A stretch of 64,000 nucleotides of DNA. It comes from Bradyrhizobium barranii subsp. apii. Lineage in GTDB: Bacteria; Pseudomonadota; Alphaproteobacteria; Rhizobiales; Xanthobacteraceae. Shown piece by piece: positions 55,701 to 63,700 of the stretch (positions are counted from its first letter, which is position 1; every line of letters begins with the position of its first letter). The position numbers were made by a program, and so were the translations under genes. Under the pieces are notes generated by a model. It was not told where the DNA came from, made no database searches, and worked only from the letters and a program-made list of their open reading frames with translations. Location: the NCBI RefSeq assembly GCF_011516635.5, contig NZ_CP096255.1, positions 1,426,001-1,490,000 on the forward strand, written 5' to 3'.

Positions 55701-56997
55701 CTCTGCGCCAGCGCACTCTACCAGGGCTCCCTCAGACATCTACGCTGGTCTTGAGCCATTTCTTGATCTGAATGCGCCGACACCGTCCGAGTTGCGCGAC
55801 GACGCTCACTTTGCGCCAGCGCACTCTACCAGGGCTCCCTCAGACATCTACGCTGGTCTTGAGCCATTTCTTGCTCTGAATGCGCCGACACCGTCCGAGT
55901 TGCGCGACGACGCTCACTTTGCGCCAGCGCACTCTACCAGGGCTCCCTCAGACATCTACGCTGGTCTTGAGCCATTTCTTGCTCTGAATGCGCCGACACC
56001 GTCCGAGTTGCGCGACGACGCTCACTCTGCGCCAGCGCACTCTACCAGGGCTCCCTCAGACATCTACGCTGGTCTTGAGCCATTTCTTGATCTGAATGCG
56101 CCGACACCGTCCGAGTTGCGCGACGACGCTCACTTTGCGCCAGCGCACTCTACCAGGGCTCCCTCAGACATCTACGCTGGTCTTGAGCCATTTCTTGCTC
56201 TGAATGCGCCGACACCGTCCGAGTTGCGCGACGATGCTCACTTTGAGCCAGCGCAGGCTGCCAGGGCTCGCTCAAGCACCTACGGCGGTCCTCCATTGGT
56301 TGATCTGACTGCGGCCACGCCGTCTGAATCACGCGACGATGTTAATTCTGTGCCGGCGTTTCCGAGCACCTCCTACGATGCTCAGATCGGGGCTTTAGGT
56401 CCGACAGCCTCGTCTCACGGCCGCGGGCTGGTGCTCGAGGGCACGGAATGGCTGGGCGACGAGCATGTCCTGAGAGATTACCAGCTCCTGGCGCAAGAGT
56501 TGCGGGGGAACAATCCGAATCTCGCCGCCCGGACGCGGTTCGTGGATCCTCTCATAACCCTTGTTAGCCTGCGCTTGGGCACCGAGAGCGAAATGCTACG
56601 CGCATTCCAGCGCATCGTCCATGATCAGAATGGTGACGACACAGCCGACTTCCTGTTCCTGCCAGTGAACAATGCCCGTGCTACGAATCTCCCCGGCACC
56701 CATTGGTCGTTGCTGTTTGTTGATCGCCGCGACCGCGAAAGGCCGGTTGCCTATCGCTACGACTCCATGGGGGAATACAACAACAGGCCCGCAGCAGAGC
56801 TCGCAGCAAGGCTGGGCGCCCGCCTGGAGTCACGCGGCATGACCCAGCAGCTGAACACTTATGATTGCGGCGTCTTCGTGGTGGACGGCACGCGGGCGCT
56901 GGTTAGGCAATTGGAGCAAGGACGAGCACCACACCTGCTGAACCTCAGCAGCCTCGTTGCCAATCGGCAGGCGCTGCAGAACCGACTCAGGGGCTGA
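52774..56997 (+). CDS. NopD/Bel2-5-like effector with EAR array, 1,407 aa
   Basis: Paralogue of the protein encoded at 44155. It begins MNFVLMNRVRQQTDSVDAQD and has four helical modules: two at ~105-300 (RRNVRCLLGLGHWLVKN; YAALLIDFSDYLREN) and two at ~615-830. A nuclear localisation-like SAKRQKTL lies at ~442. Residues ~882-1169 form eight 36-residue tandem units containing DLNAPTP or ALNAPTP; DLNxxP is a plant EAR repression motif. The C48 protease domain has His1310, Asp1330 and Cys1365. The frame is intact. The likely regulated promoter is the tts box 2.5 kb upstream, before the preceding effector gene. Expected to act in the host nucleus. Confidence 0.87.
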   Translation: MNFVLMNRVRQQTDSVDAQDASPADSSAEAAAFHRQLSEVAVPSSPVLMQVRAHQADASRSEARPIMRASGQPYTPATHGECGGAMLNASALPLGHANLAFAGSSMDPVYSEDASLIEGLGPALFKAGASERTVRRNVRCLLGLGHWLVKNGKPGIAARLSEESLDKDAQEFGKQEGQAIATPLDHLRAAQSPGGIAPIASRVELNPYPQDADLIKRYKEDAASGTANTVRTYAALLIDFSDYLRENDKPGIAARLGDGSLDNDVSQYKEADPRGRRKAGAALAHLLRSPAGARAIELRPHIRPVPDLEDAVRAEPRRTRAATAQHSGSNGAISWPETLPANQQDLLLETMDGPSSSPPLETIAHHQQAADAGGSFRDLNLPRDDHGVPPRHSLALDPAESLRPLNWRHHDHELSDERHRNTLVPGEQVLISDEHDTGELRSAKRQKTLSNPQGVAVERHLVQTPSHQLAASPSQRQAPMPSRAHEYAPAAHSVARHVRDTARRHDASRDAVRNQLSVMVEGGPSWSVLVPPERLQGAEQAGPQEPAGSTSTWSPQMPLDFDWSMWPSSETASSLPVPAQLPSRSYQLRDDATFRNTLNTFAPESLRSSDGLIGEQLPGEDEELLAKFRVDAERRKLTPGAIKNSVSGLGIFVRWVNASHRGPVASRLRGGSSLDEEIAAYRSLGRDRQNSIKSNLNVLRRLLRGSEEAEAPEPRVLGRPRRVVPHPEDATFIEGALGQALNDLRTTIAAQRQSAQKRATRLRALSAWLKENGRGSITGRLNGSSKEQLTLDNDVLAFQRTGSRIHGPDLSHLRSYLKLIEANRGLGLPGPEQPSSPAAQCDRHSGSAQDLPSTPASAGAWAWLGEQLQESASPSRPPSHAKGRLEPSVDLNAPTPSELRDDAHLEPAQAARARSSTYAGLEPFLALNAPTPSELRDDAHFAPAHSTRAPSDIYAGLEPFLALNAPTPSELRDDAHSAPAHSTRAPSDIYAGLEPFLDLNAPTPSELRDDAHFAPAHSTRAPSDIYAGLEPFLALNAPTPSELRDDAHFAPAHSTRAPSDIYAGLEPFLALNAPTPSELRDDAHSAPAHSTRAPSDIYAGLEPFLDLNAPTPSELRDDAHFAPAHSTRAPSDIYAGLEPFLALNAPTPSELRDDAHFEPAQAARARSSTYGGPPLVDLTAATPSESRDDVNSVPAFPSTSYDAQIGALGPTASSHGRGLVLEGTEWLGDEHVLRDYQLLAQELRGNNPNLAARTRFVDPLITLVSLRLGTESEMLRAFQRIVHDQNGDDTADFLFLPVNNARATNLPGTHWSLLFVDRRDRERPVAYRYDSMGEYNNRPAAELAARLGARLESRGMTQQLNTYDCGVFVVDGTRALVRQLEQGRAPHLLNLSSLVANRQALQNRLRG
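55417..56280 (+). repeat. Eight 108-bp in-frame tandem repeats
   Basis: Units start at 55417, 55525, 55633, 55741, 55849, 55957, 56065 and 56173, and a degenerate ninth follows at 56281. Units 1, 4 and 7 encode DLNAPTP, the others ALNAPTP. Units 2-4 and 5-7 have the same order of variants, indicating duplication of a three-unit block. Two related units occur in the paralogue near 47782-47997. Confidence 0.93.
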
Positions 56998-56998
56998 T

Positions 56999-57014
56999 GT
57001 CGTACGCATACGAC
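56999..57014 (+). terminator. Small hairpin after second effector gene
   Basis: Same GTCGTA-CGCA-TACGAC sequence as after the first NopD-like gene. Similarity of the two loci ends a few bases later, so it marks the end of the shared segment. Confidence 0.3.
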
Positions 57015-57061
57015 GAAGACCGCCTGATTGAAGCGTGCGCGCGGGCACGACGAACTCTATG

Positions 57062-57375
57062 ATGGTTTGCGTGAAGGTCAGGCGGCTTGCTGACCGGCGG
57101 GCTCGGCGCAGGGGCTTCCATTCCCAGGGCAGCAGTTCGTGCAGATGCGATGCGGGAAGATCGGCGATACGGGCGAGGACGTCGGCGAGTCAGGCCTTGG
57201 GATCGACTTTGTTGAGGCGACAGGTCGTGATGATCGTCAGCATGATGGCGGCACGGTCGGCGCCACGCTGGCTGCCGGCGAAGGTCCAGTTGCGCCTTCC
57301 CAAGGCGATGCCTCTCAATGCGCGCTCAGCACAATTGTTGGTCAAGCAGATCCTGCCTGTCATTCGGCCCAAACA
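57062..57375 (-). pseudogene. IS66 tnpC, C-terminal relic
   Basis: The minus strand reads GRICLTNNCAERALRGIALG, NWTFAGSQRGADRAAIMLTI and TTCRLNKVDPKA, then in other frames ARIADLPASHLHELLPWEWK. This is the C-terminal part of an IS66 transposase with the Glu in NCAERALR. It differs in subtype from the intact IS66 at 59126. IS256 element B begins at its upstream edge. Confidence 0.75.
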
Positions 57376-57398
57376 GGGCTCTGCGTCGAGGGTAGAGG

Positions 57399-58813
57399 GG
57401 GGATGTCCCGATCGGTGTTGAACTACGTCGGGCCGACGTTGCCGGAATGAATGTTACGCTGCCCTCGTGACGCGGGCAACGGGCTTGGTCGTCATGCGAT
57501 CGCGGTGAGCTTGAAGGGCCGCACGCAGAACCGACAATTGCTTATGCGCCTTCAATCGTCGGAAGCCCTTGTTGGCCTCGATCATGCCGGCCGCGACCCA
57601 TCGCAAGGCCATACCGGCATCGCGCCAGCGTTTGATGTTGCGCGTGACGCCGCGAATGGTGCCCATCATGTTCTCGGCGATGTTGGTACAGGCGAGCGAT
57701 CGACGAAGCTCCTTCGGCAGCTTCAGCCGGACGACAGTCAGGATTTCGTCGAGGCCTTCGAGGATGCTCGCCGCTACACCGGGCCATTGCTGGTCGAGTC
57801 GACGCGCGAGATTGCGGATCAATTTTTCAGCCTTGTCGGCGTCATTGAGCTCCCAGGCCTGGCGCAGCACCCGACGGGTGGCCGCATGATGCTCTTTCGG
57901 TAGGCGTTCCATGATGTTGCGCGCCTTGTGGATCTGGTAGCGCTGGATCGCAGCGGCCGAATCGAGGGTGCGGCGGATCGCCTTCGACAACGCCTTTCGT
58001 GCCGTCGGCGATGAACAGTCCTGGCACCGTCGGGTCGAGCCCGCGCGAGACCAGGTTGTCCAGCAGGGCCTGAACCGTTACGGCATTCTCGGTCGCCCCT
58101 TCCACCAGCGCCAGCGGATGCTTGTTGCCTTCGCCGTCAACTCCGATCGCGGCGACCAGCACGAGATCGTCGCCGAGATGCAGCCCGTCGATTTGGACCA
58201 CCAGAAGGTCGAGCGCGGACAGATCGGCGGCCATGAAGTCAGCCAGCCGCGCCGCCGACAGCGCTACGAACCTCCGCGAGGCCGCCGACTTCGAAACCCC
58301 GATCCGGGCGGTGCCGGCACGTCACCCTCGGGCAGCACGGCCGAACCGGAGCGTCGACACATTGATCAGCATCAGGTTCATCGCCCAGCGACCCAGCCAG
58401 ACCCTCCTGCGCCGCCGTTTCCCAGTTCGGGATCGTGACCTCGCCGCCATCCACGCCCCGGACCCGCGGACGCTCGACCTCGATCTTGCCGCCGTGGAAA
58501 CCAATCCGTCCCCGCGTTCGACCCCAACGGTGCGCCCGCCGCGCCGCGTCGCGACCGTGGCGCGGCCCGCAGGCCGCCACAACATCCGCCTCCATCGTCG
58601 TGCCGAGCGCCTCCATCCCTGCCGCAAGGCAGAACCGATCGAAGCTCGCCCGCACTTCTGCAAACGCTTCGTCCACCGCCGCGGTCGCCGACGAACCAGC
58701 CGGTTTGATATCTCTCGTCATGGCGTTGCTCTCCTTTATGGAATCAGCACCCCGAGCCTACCGGCTCAAGGTGGGCAACGCCGACCTCTTCAGAAATTCA
58801 ACAGAACCCGGGA
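57399..58813 (-). pseudogene. IS256-family element B, transposase degenerate
   Basis: The left end GGGGATGTCCCG starts at 57399. The transposase is closely related to that of element A but has several frameshifts (near 57985, 58235 and 58340) and small deletions, so the motifs [19 protein letters not shown] and [16 protein letters not shown] lie in different frames. The right terminal repeat is interrupted after CCCGGGA at 58813 by a group II intron; its last seven bases (CATCCCC) reappear at 63303-63309. Confidence 0.85.
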
Positions 58814-59207
58814 GTACGTCATGAAAGCTGATGCGCGCCTATGAGTGAGAGTCTCATCTGATCAAAGCCGTAGCGGGCAGATCAGGACCGAGTCTTGCGG
58901 GCGTCGCGGTAACGCGGCGTCTGAAGTGTAGACAGGGGCCATGTGGGGTGCGGGATTGAGCCACGAAATGCTGAATGTCACGGAGGCCGAGTGTGTTCCC
59001 GACCACGAAGGCAGAATGTGCGCCGTCGCTAAGCGAGACGGTGATGCTCCGTCGGGGTCGAAGGCCGGATCACGCATGGAAAGCACGCATCGGAACATGA
59101 GAGGCCCGACCGGGTCCGCCGGAATGTAAGCGCGAATTTCTCCGCACCTTTTGCTTTTGAGTGCCCTGATGCATGAGGTGTCCACCAAAATAAGTGGACA
59201 CCTTGTG

Positions 59208-59681
59208 ATGAGCGACGATGATCAGAAACTGCGGGTCAGGCTTGTTGGCCGGAACGGTCGGCGGCGCTACGAGGCAGCATCGAAAGAGCGTCTTGTCACG
59301 GCCTGTCTTGAGCCTGGGGTTTCGGTATCGAGGCTTGCACTCGAATATGGGGTCAACGCGAACCTCCTTCGGAAATGGATCAAGAAGCACACCGCGACCA
59401 GGTCGCTGCCGCCGTCCTCACGCCCGGCGTTCATCCCGGTTCAGCTTGAGGGGTCCGCCGATCGGGCCTTGTCGCGGCAAGGCAGCGTGGCGGCGGTGGA
59501 GTTGCCGTCGACTTGCGATGAAGTGCGAGGGTCGGAACCCAAGGGAGCGCCAGCTTTTTGTTCTCCCGCCAAAGTGAGCGTGTCCTTGCCGAACGGCGTG
59601 AAACTCGCACTGGAATGCGGCGATGTGGATGCCTTGACGGCGATCATCGGAGCCCTTGGCCATGTTCAGACTGGGCGGTGA
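59208..59681 (+). CDS. tnpA: IS66 TnpA, 157 aa
   Basis: Accessory DNA-binding protein of IS66. The ATG at 59208 (MSDDDQKLRVRLVGRNGRRR) is the likely start; a GTG one codon upstream is possible. The helix-turn-helix region is CLEPGVSVSRLALEYGVNANLLRKW, given here as GVSVSRLALEYGVNANL. The C-terminal strand-rich part ends VSLPNGVKLALECGDVDALT, as usual for the family. It overlaps tnpB by 20 bases, indicating translational coupling. Confidence 0.85.
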   Translation: MSDDDQKLRVRLVGRNGRRRYEAASKERLVTACLEPGVSVSRLALEYGVNANLLRKWIKKHTATRSLPPSSRPAFIPVQLEGSADRALSRQGSVAAVELPSTCDEVRGSEPKGAPAFCSPAKVSVSLPNGVKLALECGDVDALTAIIGALGHVQTGR

Positions 59682-60015
59682 CCTGCAGGTCTATCTGCAC
59701 CGTGAGCCGATCGACTTCCGGGCTGGCATCAACAGCCTTGCGGTTCTGGTCCAGGAGACGATGGCACTCGATCCGTTCGCTCCGGCGGTTTTTGCGTTTT
59801 GCAATCGCCGTTGCGACCGGATGAAGCTGCTGTTCTTCGATCGGTCCGGCTTTGTGCTGGTCCTGAAGCGGCTGACCGAGGACAAGTTCCGATGGCCGCG
59901 CCGCCAAGAGGCGGTTGTCACGCTGACGACCGAGCAATTGCATTGGATTCTTGACGGCATCGATATCGATGCGATGGTCCGCCATCCGGTGCGGCAATAT
60001 CAGGTTGCCGGCTGA
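59662..60015 (+). CDS. tnpB: IS66 TnpB (Orf2), 117 aa
   Basis: IS66 Orf2-like protein required for transposition; exact activity unknown. It starts MFRLGGDLQVYLHREPIDFR and contains the family block CDRMKLLFFDRSGFVLVLKR and LEDKFRWPRR-like LTEDKFRWPRRQEA. Length is normal (~115 aa). I chose the ATG at 59662, inside the end of tnpA; a TTG at 59656 is an alternative. Confidence 0.88.
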   Translation: MFRLGGDLQVYLHREPIDFRAGINSLAVLVQETMALDPFAPAVFAFCNRRCDRMKLLFFDRSGFVLVLKRLTEDKFRWPRRQEAVVTLTTEQLHWILDGIDIDAMVRHPVRQYQVAG

Positions 60016-60067
60016 GCTCTCGAGTTGAGCGGTTGACGCGTCGGTACGGTTCAGATTCAAGAATCCG

Positions 60068-61639
60068 ATGAATCGAACCGGCGATCCGAGTGTTGAGGTG
60101 CTGTTGGCGCGCATTGCTGCGCTGCAGGCGGAGAACTGTCAGCTCACGGAGCGCGTCGTCAAGCTCGAGGAAGAACTGGCGCTGGCACGCCTGCATCGTT
60201 TTGCGCCGCGCAGCGAAAAGCACGTCGATCGTCTCTTCAATGAAGCCGAGCAGGCCGCCGATGAGGATGACGCCGGCAGTGAAACGAACGATATCGCGGA
60301 ACTTCCGGACACGGGCTTGCCATCCGTCGAAAGCGCGCCGGGAAAGAAGCGCGGCCGCAGGCCGCTGCCGGCGAACCTGCCGCGCGAGCGCGTCGAGTAT
60401 GACCTGCTCGACGATCAGAAGGCGTGTCCTTGCTGCCGTGGCCAGATGCATCGCATGGGCGAGGCTGTCACCGAGCAACTCCATATCGAGGTGAAGGCGA
60501 AGGTTTTACAGAATGTGCGCTTCAAATATGCGTGTCGCCATTGCGATCGCACCGGGATCAACGCACCTGTCGTGACCGCGCCGATGCCGACGCAGCCCTT
60601 GCCGGGCAGCGTTGCCACGGCCTCAACGCTGGCGTTTGCGCTGGTTCATAAATATGTCGATGGGACGCCGCTCTACCGCCTGGCGCAGGCCTTCGGACGC
60701 GCTGGAGTTCCTGTCAGCCGTGGCGCTTTGGGCCACTGGGTGATCGGCTCGAGCGAGAAGCATCTGCATCGCATCTACGACGCCCTGAAGCTGCGGCTCA
60801 GATCACAACCTCTCATCCATGGCGACGAGACGACGGTTCAGGTCCTCAAGGAGAAGGACAAAGAGGCCACCAGCACATCATACATGTGGGCTTATCGCAG
60901 CGGCAGGGACAGTCGCGAGCCGATCGTTCTTCTGGATTATCAGCAGGGCCGCGGTCAAATCCACCCGCAGACCTTCCTTGGCGATTACCGCGGCATCGTG
61001 ATGAGTGACGGCTATACCGCATGGCGCACGCTGGAAGGGGCCACCCACATTGGATGCATGGCCCACTCCCGGCGGCGCTTTGTCGATGCCCTCAGGGCGA
61101 GGAAGAAGGGCGGCGGTCCGCCTGAGCAGGCGCTGCGGTTCTTCGACCAGCTCTACCGGGTTGAAAGGCAGGCGCGGGACGGAATACCGGAGAAGGGTAA
61201 AACACAGGCCGACTGCATTCGCCGCTTCCGCCAGCAACATAGTGTCCCCATCCTCAATGCTCTCAAGGTATGGCTCGATGACATGGCCCCGAAGGTCTTG
61301 CCTGACAGCAAGCTCGGCGACGCCGTATCCTACACCCGAAACCAATGGGAATATTTGACGCGCTACACCGGGGACGGCAGCATGCCGGTCGACAACAATC
61401 TTCTGGAGCGCGACATCAGGGTTTTTGCAACTGGCAGGAAGAGTTGGTTGTTCAGCGATACCGTGGACGGAGCCAAGGCCAGTGCCGTCGTCTACAGCCT
61501 GATGCTGACCTGCCGCGCCTCACGTGTCGAGCCGTTAGCATGGTTGCGCCACGTCCTCACCGAATTGCCTCAGCGCGCCGGCAACGCCGATATTACCGAC
61601 CTGCTGCCCTTCAACTTCCACAAAACCGCCACTGCCTGA
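60068..61639 (+). CDS. tnpC: IS66 transposase TnpC, 523 aa
   Basis: The DDE transposase. An N-terminal coiled coil (IAALQAENCQLTERVVKLEE) is followed by a zinc-binding region (KACPCCRGQMHRMG; YACRHCD), the helical HTH part (PLYRLAQAFGRAGVPVSRGA) and the catalytic core: Asp in LIHGDETTVQVLKE, Asp in VMSDGYTAWRTLEGATHIGC and Glu in VDNNLLERDIRVFATGRKSW. The C-terminal domain ends LTELPQRAGNADITDLLPFN, the usual IS66 tail. The frame is intact and near-identical in parts to the truncated copy at 41450-40587. Confidence 0.92.
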   Translation: MNRTGDPSVEVLLARIAALQAENCQLTERVVKLEEELALARLHRFAPRSEKHVDRLFNEAEQAADEDDAGSETNDIAELPDTGLPSVESAPGKKRGRRPLPANLPRERVEYDLLDDQKACPCCRGQMHRMGEAVTEQLHIEVKAKVLQNVRFKYACRHCDRTGINAPVVTAPMPTQPLPGSVATASTLAFALVHKYVDGTPLYRLAQAFGRAGVPVSRGALGHWVIGSSEKHLHRIYDALKLRLRSQPLIHGDETTVQVLKEKDKEATSTSYMWAYRSGRDSREPIVLLDYQQGRGQIHPQTFLGDYRGIVMSDGYTAWRTLEGATHIGCMAHSRRRFVDALRARKKGGGPPEQALRFFDQLYRVERQARDGIPEKGKTQADCIRRFRQQHSVPILNALKVWLDDMAPKVLPDSKLGDAVSYTRNQWEYLTRYTGDGSMPVDNNLLERDIRVFATGRKSWLFSDTVDGAKASAVVYSLMLTCRASRVEPLAWLRHVLTELPQRAGNADITDLLPFNFHKTATA

Positions 61640-61806
61640 ACGGCCCGGTATCGCCCGATACGAGGGCAATCCATCAAAAACGCCGCGTCAACGTGCGGGG
61701 AAAATCGCGCTTACGCCGGAATGATCCCCGGTGGGGGATGGCGGCAAGGCAACGCCGGAGCCGCCATCCGAGCTGAGGTCGGGAGTCGGACTGGGTTATA
61801 TTACCG

Positions 61807-63204
61807 ATGAAGCCGTCGAAGGAAACGAGACGGGCTGAGGGAAGGAGCCAGCTCGAGAGGAGCCCAAACGAGAGGGACAAGGACCGGACACAGAGCCGGG
61901 GTGCCTTGCCGCCCAACCTCGCGAGGGTGAACGCAGCGGCCCGCAAGGCCGCCCGTACCCAATTCACGGCTCTGCTGCATCACGTGAATGTCGAAGCGCT
62001 CGAACGAGCGTTCCGGCGTCAGAAGCGGCGGGCAAGCGCGGGGGTCGATGGGATCACGGTGACGGATTACGAACAGAACCTAGTGAGCAATCTCGAGGAG
62101 CTCTGTCAACGAATCCACACCAACCGATACCGGCCGCAGCCGGTCAGGCGTGTACATATCCCGAAGGCAGATGGTGGACGGCGTCCACTCGGCGTGCCAA
62201 CGCTGGAAGACAAAATCGTTCAAGGCGCGGTCGCCGAGGTGCTGAGCAGCATCTACGAAGTCGACTTCATGGGGTTCTCCTACGGCTTTCGGCCGGGGCG
62301 TAACCCACATCAGGCTCTCTCAGCATTGCATACAGCGATCATGAGCCAGTACGTGAACTGGGTGCTCGATGCCGACATTCGCAACTTCTACGACTCGATT
62401 GATCACGAGTGGCTGATGCGGATGGTGGCGCACAGGATTGCCGACCCTCGGATCCTCCGGCTCATTCGGATGTGGCTCGAGGCCGGTACCCTTGAGAGCG
62501 GAGAATGGTACGAAACGGACAAGGGGACACCGCAAGGGGCGGGCATCAGCCCGTGCCTCGCCAACATCGTCTTGCACTACGCCCTCGATCTCTGGGTGCA
62601 TCAATGGCGCCGTCGGCACGCGAGCGGTCGGGTATCGATCGTGAGGTATGCCGATGACTTCGTGATGGGCTTCGAACGGCTGGCGGATGCCCGACGCATG
62701 ATGGCAGACCTCAAGGAGCGACTGGCGCGCTTCGGCCTGGCACTCCACGAGGACAAGACGCGGCTCATCGAGTTCGGCCGTTTACCGGCCATGGCTCGAC
62801 GACAACGCGGCGCACGGCGTCTAGATACATTCGCCTTCCTCGGCCTCACCCACTACTCTGGGTGGACCAGGGACGGCAGATTTATCGTAAAACGCAAAAC
62901 GCAGAGCAAACGCATGACGCGAAAGCTGAAGGCGTTGCGGCAGGAAGCGTGGCAGATCATGCATGCCCCGATGGCGACACAGCATCGCTGGTACTCCAGC
63001 GTGCTGCGCGGCCACTACGGCTACTATGGCGTCCCACACAACTGGCGCGCTCTCAACGGATTCCTACAGGAGGTCCGGCGCATCTGGTTCACCTGCCTCA
63101 GGCGGCGGAGCCAGAAGAACCGGGACAAGGGCTGGGACTGGTTTGAGACTGTGGAAGCGCGTTTTCCCTTACCCCGGGCACGTGTCGTTCACTCATGGGC
63201 GTAG
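61807..63204 (+). CDS. ltrA: Group II intron reverse transcriptase/maturase, 465 aa
   Basis: Intron-encoded protein that helps splicing and copies the intron into DNA. RT motifs appear in order: RRASAGVDGITVTDYEQNL, RRVHIPKADGGRRPLGVPTL, VLDADIRNFYDSIDH, GTPQGAGISPCLANI and the catalytic YADD (IVRYADDFVMGF, residues 281-284). The maturase X domain follows (~350-440, with WYSSVLRGHYGYYGVPHNW). No HNH endonuclease domain is present after it, as in many shorter bacterial types. The frame is intact; start ATG 61807 lies in intron domain IV. Confidence 0.9.
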   Translation: MKPSKETRRAEGRSQLERSPNERDKDRTQSRGALPPNLARVNAAARKAARTQFTALLHHVNVEALERAFRRQKRRASAGVDGITVTDYEQNLVSNLEELCQRIHTNRYRPQPVRRVHIPKADGGRRPLGVPTLEDKIVQGAVAEVLSSIYEVDFMGFSYGFRPGRNPHQALSALHTAIMSQYVNWVLDADIRNFYDSIDHEWLMRMVAHRIADPRILRLIRMWLEAGTLESGEWYETDKGTPQGAGISPCLANIVLHYALDLWVHQWRRRHASGRVSIVRYADDFVMGFERLADARRMMADLKERLARFGLALHEDKTRLIEFGRLPAMARRQRGARRLDTFAFLGLTHYSGWTRDGRFIVKRKTQSKRMTRKLKALRQEAWQIMHAPMATQHRWYSSVLRGHYGYYGVPHNWRALNGFLQEVRRIWFTCLRRRSQKNRDKGWDWFETVEARFPLPRARVVHSWA

Positions 63205-63234
63205 GAGCAAACCGATGCGGGTGACTCTCGAGAA

Positions 63235-63270
63235 GAGCCGGGTGCGGGAAATCTGCATGCCCGGATCTGT
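63235..63270 (+). ncRNA. Group II intron domain V
   Basis: The 34-base hairpin with lower strand GAGCCGGGTGCGG, GAAA-type tip and CTGCATGCCCGGATCT has the AGC catalytic triad and shape of domain V. It lies 30 bases after the maturase gene and 32 bases before the intron end, with room for domain VI and its branch-point A. Confidence 0.75.
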
Positions 63271-63309
63271 GAGGGCGAAGCCGAATGGCTTAGCTACTCG
63301 ACCATCCCC

Positions 63310-63535
63310 CCGAACTCTCCCCGCGCAGAGCTTTGTGCGGATCGGCACGTAGGCCCACAGCATCGTCCGATATTACGGGAGTGGATGTCTGCGTATGCGA
63401 GTTGTTCGGTGCCCGTGACATCCTGGAAGCGATGTAGAACCGACCAGCTTGCGCAAGAAGCGACTTAGAATGGAGGACAATTTTGAGGTGAGCCCTGAAT
63501 TGAGGGCAGAGGCGTTCAGTGATGGTAGCGGCCGG
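63310..63535. other. Unassigned sequence
   Basis: A weak IS66-like pattern is possible on the minus strand at 63315-63360 (MWAYVPIRT). A plus-strand frame from ATG 63472 (MEDNFEVSPELRAEAFSDG) overlaps the next gene in antisense and is unsupported. Confidence 0.3.
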
Positions 63536-63700
63536 TCAGGAGACCTGGTTCGCAAACTGACCCTTTATTCGTTCGGCCTCTTCCCTCGACAGTTTCTCGG
63601 CCCTGTCCCCGTTTCTTAAAAGAGCCGGCCCCTTGCGTTCTCGATCGTAAACCATCCAACCTTTGGTGCCCTGACGAACGATGAACCGTTGTGCTGCCAA
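63536..63700 (-). CDS. Conserved small rhizobial protein, 54 aa
   Basis: The frame reads RFIVRQGTKGWMVYDRERKG, PALLRNGDRAEKLSREEAER and IKGQF, stop at 63536. Small proteins with this 'VRQGTKGWMVYDRERKGPA' pattern are, as I recall, common in Rhizobiales with unknown function. I chose the TTG at 63700, which has GGAGG ~11 bases upstream; the frame is open further upstream without ATG, so the true 5' end might be truncated. Confidence 0.55.
   Translation of the reverse strand: MAAQRFIVRQGTKGWMVYDRERKGPALLRNGDRAEKLSREEAERIKGQFANQVS

Larger units (their letters stand above)
59126..61714 (+). mobile_element. IS66-family element, intact, 2,589 bp
   Basis: Inverted ends GTAAGCGCGAATTTCTCCGC and GTAAGCGCGATTTTCCCCGC (right, other strand) are flanked by the 8-bp repeat GCCGGAAT (59118-59125 and 61715-61722). 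It carries tnpA, tnpB and tnpC in the standard order. All three frames are intact, so it may be active. Confidence 0.92.
58814..63302 (+). mobile_element. Group II intron with internal IS66
   Basis: The intron starts GTACG at 58814 and ends ...GAC at 63302, fitting the GTxxG...AY rule. The borders follow from the interrupted IS256 end: CCCGGGA before and CATCCCC after restore the repeat exactly. Domain I-like sequence lies at 58814-59125 and 61723-61800, the reverse transcriptase/maturase in domain IV at 61807-63204, and domain V at 63235-63270. An IS66 element splits the 5' part. Without IS66 the intron is ~1.9 kb. Confidence 0.75.

Noticed and set aside
55417..56280. Regular 108-bp repeats as a CRISPR array
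   Set aside because: The repeats are contiguous, in frame with a protein and have no unique spacers or cas genes.
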